Origin: CAYJAZ01 sp964369185
GTDB lineage: Bacteria; Desulfobacterota; Desulfovibrionia; Desulfovibrionales; Desulfovibrionaceae
Assembly: GCA_964369185.1 (NCBI GenBank)
Contig: CAYJEN010000060.1
Coordinates: forward strand, 1-8,520
Length of the DNA stretch: 8,520 nucleotides
Direction of reading: 5' to 3'
Part shown: one piece after another, positions 3,976 through 8,520 of the stretch
How positions within the stretch are numbered: the stretch's first letter is position 1
How the letters are laid out: every line of letters begins with the position of its first letter
Made by a program: the position numbers and the translations under genes
Notes under the pieces: generated by a model
Told to the model about the DNA's origin: nothing
What the model saw: the letters and a program-made list of their open reading frames with translations, nothing else
Databases searched by the model: none

Positions 3976-6900
3976 ATGACTGAATTTAAAAAGCAATTTG
4001 GTAAAATTCAAGTATCATTACCCATCCCCCACCTTTTAACTCTTCAAGTGGATTCCTACAGAGAGTTCTTGCAGGAAGGAAGACTCGAACGTGAGCCTCA
4101 TGAAGGACTTGAAGGTGTTTTTCGTTCTGTATTTCCTATTGAAGATTTTAATCGTACTGCTAGTCTTGAGTTCGTAAATTACGAAATTGGCGAACCTAAA
4201 TACGATCAAGCAGAATGCCTTTCAAAGGGATTAACCTACGAAGCTCCTTTACGTTTAAAAGTGCGCCTTGTGGTGTATCAAGTAGACGAAGTAACAGAAG
4301 CACGTACAATTGAAGCTATTAAAGAACAAGATATCTACTTTGGTACTCTTCCTTTAATGACTGAAAAAGGTACGTTTATTGTGAACGGTACTGAACGCGT
4401 TATCGTGAACCAGCTCCAACGTTCTCCTGGTCTTATCTTCGAGCACGATGGCGGTAAAACTCACACATCACGTAAAGTGCTTTATTCATCACGCGTAATT
4501 CCTATGCGTGGTTCATGGCTCGATTTTGATTTCGACCATAAAGATATCCTTTACGTACGCATTGATAGACGTCGTAAAATGCCTGTAACCATTCTTTTAA
4601 AAGCAATGGGTATGAGCAATACTGATATCTTAAACTACTTCTATAAAAATGAATCTTATGAAATTGCTAGAGATGGTAAAGTATTCTGGAATCTTCCTCA
4701 AGATAAAGAAACTTTCAATGCAATGTATAAGAAAGATCCTGCGTATACCGACATTAGCGATAAAGAAGGTAACGTAATTGCAAAAGCCGGCAAACCGGTT
4801 AATAAACGTATGTGGCGTTTAATTGGTGAAGCAGGTCTTGAAAAAATTGAAGTTGCTCCGGATTATGTATACGGACTCTTCCTCTCTGATGATATTGTAA
4901 ATCCTGAAACCGGTGAAGTTTTAGCTTCAGCGGCTGACGAAGTAACAGCGGGATTAATCGAAAGATTACATGAGCTTGGAATTCATGAACTTCAAGTTCT
5001 TCATACTCGCGGTTCTGACACTTCATCTTCAATCCGTGATACTCTAATGCTTGATAAAACTCCAACATTAGAAAAAGCACAAGAAGAAATCTATCGTCGT
5101 TTACGTCCATCATCTCCTCCTACTCCTGAAATTGCGGCAACTTTCTTTGAAAACTTGTTCCGCAGTAATGAATATTATGATCTTTCTCCTGTAGGTCGTT
5201 ACAAGCTTAACCAGAGACTTGGACTTACACACGAGGAACATCAAGAACGTACTCTTACCGATAATGACATTCTCCAAGCTTTAAAAGTATTGGTAACACT
5301 TAAAGATTCTCACGGTCCTGCTGATGATATCGATCACTTAGGAAACCGCCGTGTGCGTCTTGTTGGTGAACTTATAGAAAACCAATACCGCATCGGTTTA
5401 GTACGTATGGAACGTGCGATTAAAGAACGTATGAGCATTCAAGAAGTAGCTCAGCTCATGCCTCACGACCTTATTAATCCAAAACCTGTTGCAGCTGTAT
5501 TAAAAGAATTCTTCGGAACTTCACAGCTTTCTCAGTTCATGGATCAAACTAACTCACTTTCAGAAGTAACTCACAAACGTCGTCTTTCAGCTCTTGGGCC
5601 TGGTGGTCTTACTCGTGAGCGTGCAGGCTTTGAAGTACGTGACGTTCACTTCTCTCACTACGGTAGAATCTGTCCGATTGAAACTCCGGAGGGACCAAAC
5701 ATTGGTCTTATCGTTTCTCTTTCAACTTTTGCAAAAGTAAACGAATTCGGTTTTATCGAAACTCCTTACCGTGTTGTTAAAGATGGTGTTGTAACTGACG
5801 AAATCATTCACGTTGATGCTACAAGCGAAGGGCATAAAGTTGTTGCTCCTGCTGTTGCAAAAATTGACGAAACCGGAAGATTTATCGGGCACAATATCCC
5901 ATCACGTACAGCTGATGACGTTCTTTTGGCTCAACCTGAAGAAATCGAATATCAAGATATTTCACCAAGCCAAATGGTATCTATCTCCGCTGCACTGATT
6001 CCATTCCTTGAGCACGATGATGCGAACCGTGCGCTTATGGGATCAAACATGCAACGTCAGGCTGTTCCACTTCTTCGTGCTGAGCGTCCACTTGTTGGTA
6101 CAGGTATCGAACTTGATATCGCTCGTGACTCCGGTGCGTGTTTATTATCAGAAGGTACAGGTGTAGTAGAATATGTTGATGCTGAACGTATCATCGTAGC
6201 TTACACAGATGTATTCCAAGATAGATTCGGTGGCGTTCGTGCTTATGACTTGCTCAAATACCACAAATCAAACCAAAACTCATGCTTTGGTCAAAAACCA
6301 TCATGTTTCAAAGGTCAAAAAGTAGTAAAGGGAACTTTGCTTGCTGACGGACCTGATATCGAAAACGGTGAACTAGCACTTGGTAAAAACCTCACAGTAG
6401 CATTTATGCCTTGGTGTGGTTATAACTTTGAAGATAGTATTCTTATCTCTGAAAGAATGGTAAAAGAAGACGTATTTACTTCTATCCATATTGAAGAATT
6501 TGAAGTAGTTGCTCGTGATACTAAATTAGGACCTGAAGAAATTACCCGCGATATTCCAAACGTTGGTGAAGATATGCTCAGAAACCTTGATAATGCCGGT
6601 ATTATCCGTATCGGTGCTGCGGTTAAACCTGACGATATCTTAGTAGGTAAAATCACTCCTAAAGGTGAAACACAACTTACACCGGAAGAAAAACTTCTCC
6701 GCGCGATCTTTGGTGACAAAGCTCGTGACGTAAAAAATACATCACTTAAAGTTCCTCCGGGAATTGAAGGTATCATTGTAGACGTTAAAGTTTTCAACCG
6801 CCGTTCAGGTGAAAAAGACGAACGTACACGTGATATCGAAGATTACGAAATCAGCGTAATTGATGAAAAAGAACGCAACCATATCCGTGTTCTTACAAAA

Positions 6901-8136
6901 CATCTTAAAGAACAAATTCTTCCTATCATTGAAAGCACACCGGTAAGCGAAGCTATCGTTGGTTCAAAGAAAGGTGAAATTGTTGTTGCTGCAAATAGTG
7001 TAATTTCTAAAGAAGCTCTTGATGATATTCCACTTAAAAAATTAGAAAATGCTTTCACTGATAGAGAAGTGAATATCAGCATTAACGAAATTATTGCAGG
7101 TTACGAACGTAATATCGCTGTAATCAAAAGCCTTTACGATGCAAAACGTGAAAAAGCTACAGAAGGCGATGATTTGCCTCCTGGCGTAATTAAAATGGCA
7201 AAAGTTTACATCGCTGTTAAGCGTAAGCTTTCAGTAGGTGATAAAATGGCGGGTCGCCACGGTAACAAGGGTGTTGTTTCTTGTATCTTACCGGAAGAAG
7301 ACATGCCTTTCTTTGCTGACGGACGTATGGTTGATATCGTATTGAACCCACTTGGTGTTCCATCACGTATGAACATTGGTCAGATTATGGAAGTTCACTT
7401 AGGTTGGGCTGCTAAAGAATTAGGTCGTCAACTTGCTGAGCTTGTAGACGCTAATACTGCGCTTGATCAAATCCGTGCTGATGTAAAAGATATCTTCTCA
7501 TCTGAAAATCCTGGTATCGACATCGATGGTCTTGTAGACTCTATGGATGATGAAACCTTTAAACAAGCAGTTCTCAAACTTCGCCGTGGTATTATCACAA
7601 AAACTCCGGTGTTCGATGGTGCAACTGAAAAAGATATATGGTCATGGCTTGAAAGAGCTGGTTTATCATCAGATGGTAAACACGTTCTTTATGATGGACG
7701 TACCGGTGAATCATTCAAAAACCGTGTAACAACAGGTGTTATGTACATTCTCAAACTCCACCACCTTGTTGATGAAAAAATCCATGCACGTTCAACAGGA
7801 CCTTACAGCTTAGTAACTCAACAGCCATTGGGTGGTAAAGCTCAATTCGGTGGTCAGCGTCTTGGTGAGATGGAAGTTTGGGCACTTGAAGCATACGGTG
7901 CTTCATACCTCTTACAAGAATTCCTCACAGTTAAGTCAGATGACGTAACCGGTCGTGTGAAAATGTACGAAAAGATTGTTAAAGGTGATAACTTCCTTGA
8001 AGCAGGCTTACCTGAATCCTTCAACGTTCTTGTAAAAGAACTTATGTCTTTGGGTCTTAATGTAAATATGCATCAAGAAGAACCAAAGAAGAAAAACAAA
8101 CCATTAATCTTCATGGAAGATGCTGAAATAATATAA
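3976..8136 (+). CDS. rpoB: DNA-directed RNA polymerase subunit beta
   Basis: The beta subunit of RNA polymerase forms one side of the active-site cleft and carries the rifampicin pocket. At 1386 residues it has normal proteobacterial length. Landmarks are GTFIVNGTERVIVNQLQRSP (from residue 132), the rifampicin region (516-538) with Q520, D523, H533 and S538 matching E. coli Q513, D516, H526 and S531, FEDSILIS (818-825), GDKMAGRHGNKG (from 1088), LGVPSRMNIGQ (from 1126) and FGGQRLGEMEVWALEAYGA (from 1291). The ATG at 3976 is chosen over the in-frame GTG at 3946. AGAGG at 3965-3969 is correctly spaced for it, the protein then begins MTEFKKQFGK as expected for beta, and the GTG would put a leader hairpin inside the gene. 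Unusual residues in the rifampicin region are S527 (Pro in E. coli) and F559-S560 (Pro-Thr in E. coli). It has its own promoter and leader instead of following rplL. Confidence 0.99.
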   Translation: MTEFKKQFGKIQVSLPIPHLLTLQVDSYREFLQEGRLEREPHEGLEGVFRSVFPIEDFNRTASLEFVNYEIGEPKYDQAECLSKGLTYEAPLRLKVRLVVYQVDEVTEARTIEAIKEQDIYFGTLPLMTEKGTFIVNGTERVIVNQLQRSPGLIFEHDGGKTHTSRKVLYSSRVIPMRGSWLDFDFDHKDILYVRIDRRRKMPVTILLKAMGMSNTDILNYFYKNESYEIARDGKVFWNLPQDKETFNAMYKKDPAYTDISDKEGNVIAKAGKPVNKRMWRLIGEAGLEKIEVAPDYVYGLFLSDDIVNPETGEVLASAADEVTAGLIERLHELGIHELQVLHTRGSDTSSSIRDTLMLDKTPTLEKAQEEIYRRLRPSSPPTPEIAATFFENLFRSNEYYDLSPVGRYKLNQRLGLTHEEHQERTLTDNDILQALKVLVTLKDSHGPADDIDHLGNRRVRLVGELIENQYRIGLVRMERAIKERMSIQEVAQLMPHDLINPKPVAAVLKEFFGTSQLSQFMDQTNSLSEVTHKRRLSALGPGGLTRERAGFEVRDVHFSHYGRICPIETPEGPNIGLIVSLSTFAKVNEFGFIETPYRVVKDGVVTDEIIHVDATSEGHKVVAPAVAKIDETGRFIGHNIPSRTADDVLLAQPEEIEYQDISPSQMVSISAALIPFLEHDDANRALMGSNMQRQAVPLLRAERPLVGTGIELDIARDSGACLLSEGTGVVEYVDAERIIVAYTDVFQDRFGGVRAYDLLKYHKSNQNSCFGQKPSCFKGQKVVKGTLLADGPDIENGELALGKNLTVAFMPWCGYNFEDSILISERMVKEDVFTSIHIEEFEVVARDTKLGPEEITRDIPNVGEDMLRNLDNAGIIRIGAAVKPDDILVGKITPKGETQLTPEEKLLRAIFGDKARDVKNTSLKVPPGIEGIIVDVKVFNRRSGEKDERTRDIEDYEISVIDEKERNHIRVLTKHLKEQILPIIESTPVSEAIVGSKKGEIVVAANSVISKEALDDIPLKKLENAFTDREVNISINEIIAGYERNIAVIKSLYDAKREKATEGDDLPPGVIKMAKVYIAVKRKLSVGDKMAGRHGNKGVVSCILPEEDMPFFADGRMVDIVLNPLGVPSRMNIGQIMEVHLGWAAKELGRQLAELVDANTALDQIRADVKDIFSSENPGIDIDGLVDSMDDETFKQAVLKLRRGIITKTPVFDGATEKDIWSWLERAGLSSDGKHVLYDGRTGESFKNRVTTGVMYILKLHHLVDEKIHARSTGPYSLVTQQPLGGKAQFGGQRLGEMEVWALEAYGASYLLQEFLTVKSDDVTGRVKMYEKIVKGDNFLEAGLPESFNVLVKELMSLGLNVNMHQEEPKKKNKPLIFMEDAEII

Positions 8137-8143
8137 CTATGTA

Positions 8144-8166
8144 GAGGAAGGAATTTTTCCTTCCTC
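8144..8166 (+). other. Perfect 10-bp hairpin in the rpoB-rpoC spacer
   Basis: GAGGAAGGAA (8144-8153) pairs with TTCCTTCCTC (8157-8166) around three T residues, eight bases after the rpoB stop codon. No T-run follows, so it is unlikely to be a simple terminator. An RNA-processing or 3'-end-protecting stem within a shared rpoB-rpoC transcript is more likely. On its own it does not show that rpoC is separately transcribed. Confidence 0.65.
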
Positions 8167-8199
8167 ACATAAGCATTATACATGGATAGAAAAACTACT

Positions 8200-8215
8200 C
8201 TGTCAGTTATGACAG
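8200..8215 (+). other. Short hairpin in the rpoB-rpoC spacer
   Basis: CTGTCA (8200-8205) and TGACAG (8210-8215) form a six-base stem with a GTTA loop, about 37 bases before the rpoC start. It could be an RNA stem or a small operator-like dyad. Support is limited to the symmetry. Confidence 0.35.
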
Positions 8216-8252
8216 TATAAATATTTTCCTTTTATCCTCAGGAGTTATCAAT

Positions 8253-8520
8253 ATGAGTCTTGATGAATTATTTAGCGTAAGGCAAGGCGCGCAAGCGAAC
8301 GCTGCGAATATTAAGAGCTTAAAATCTCTTCAAATTACAATTGCCTCACCTGAAAATATTCGTGAATGGTCTTTCGGTGAAGTAAAAAAACCGGAAACCA
8401 TCAACTATAGAACTTTTAAACCTGAAAGAGACGGTCTTTTCTGTGCGAAAATTTTCGGACCTGTGAAAGACTATGAATGTAACTGCGGTAAGTACAAAAG
8501 AATGAAACACCGTGGTATCG
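8253..8520 (+). CDS. rpoC: DNA-directed RNA polymerase subunit beta' (N-terminal part; 3'-partial)
   Basis: The first 89 codons of beta', the largest RNA polymerase subunit, which carries the catalytic magnesium site further downstream outside the window. The visible part includes SPENIREWSFGEVKKPETIN (32-51), YRTFKPERDGLFCAKIFGP (52-70), and the start of the N-terminal zinc-binding domain, with C76 and C78 of the CxCG motif followed by GKYKRMKHRG. These match beta' of Proteobacteria; C76 and C78 correspond to Cys70 and Cys72 of E. coli. The second cysteine pair would lie just beyond the edge. The ATG at 8253 is supported by AGGAG at 8240-8244, eight bases upstream. The gene follows rpoB by 116 bases, the usual rpoB-rpoC order, with two hairpins in the spacer. 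Confidence 0.98.
   Translation, partial: MSLDELFSVRQGAQANAANIKSLKSLQITIASPENIREWSFGEVKKPETINYRTFKPERDGLFCAKIFGPVKDYECNCGKYKRMKHRGI

Overview
The window comes from an AT-rich bacterium (below about 40% GC by eye). The RpoB and RpoC sequences look delta-proteobacterial, most like the Desulfovibrionales as I remember them. That fits the NtrC-type sigma-54 activator. A low-GC member of that group (Lawsonia-like or a gut Desulfovibrionaceae) is an inference from protein resemblance; no search was run. All five recognised genes are on the + strand.

Layout. Positions 1-1074 hold the C-terminal part of a multi-pass membrane protein, probably an ArnT/PMT-type (GT39) glycosyltransferase, with a long acidic low-complexity tail. 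Ten bases later comes plsY (1085-1702), the acyl-phosphate:glycerol-3-phosphate acyltransferase that starts phospholipid synthesis. After 36 bases comes a complete sigma-54-dependent response regulator (1739-3055) with no kinase gene beside it. A 920-base gene-free stretch follows (3056-3975). Then come rpoB (3976-8136), a 116-base spacer with two hairpins, and the first 89 codons of rpoC (8253 to the window edge). The first three genes look like one transcription unit. rpoB-rpoC is a second unit with its own promoter and leader.

The gene-free stretch is the most interesting part. It contains: (i) two oppositely oriented copies of a terminator-like hairpin repeat (GTCTYCGACGR, then a CAAAG stem, then AAAC.CC and a T-run), whose 12-base core also lies in inverted orientation just upstream of the response regulator; (ii) a 15-bp stem plus T-run terminator; (iii) a 126-base nested palindrome with 34 Watson-Crick pairs in four collinear helices, either an unrecognised structured RNA or a small palindromic element; (iv) three diverged AATTGA direct repeats; (v) a probable sigma-70 promoter; and (vi) a structured rpoB leader with duplicated GCAAAG and CTTTGC segments that could form alternative hairpins, one just upstream of the ribosome binding site.

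rpoB is not preceded by rplJ-rplL as in most bacteria, so the usual ribosomal protein/RNA polymerase cluster is interrupted here. The repeats and palindrome occupy the place where the junction would lie. No CRISPR array, IS transposase, tRNA or rRNA gene was seen.
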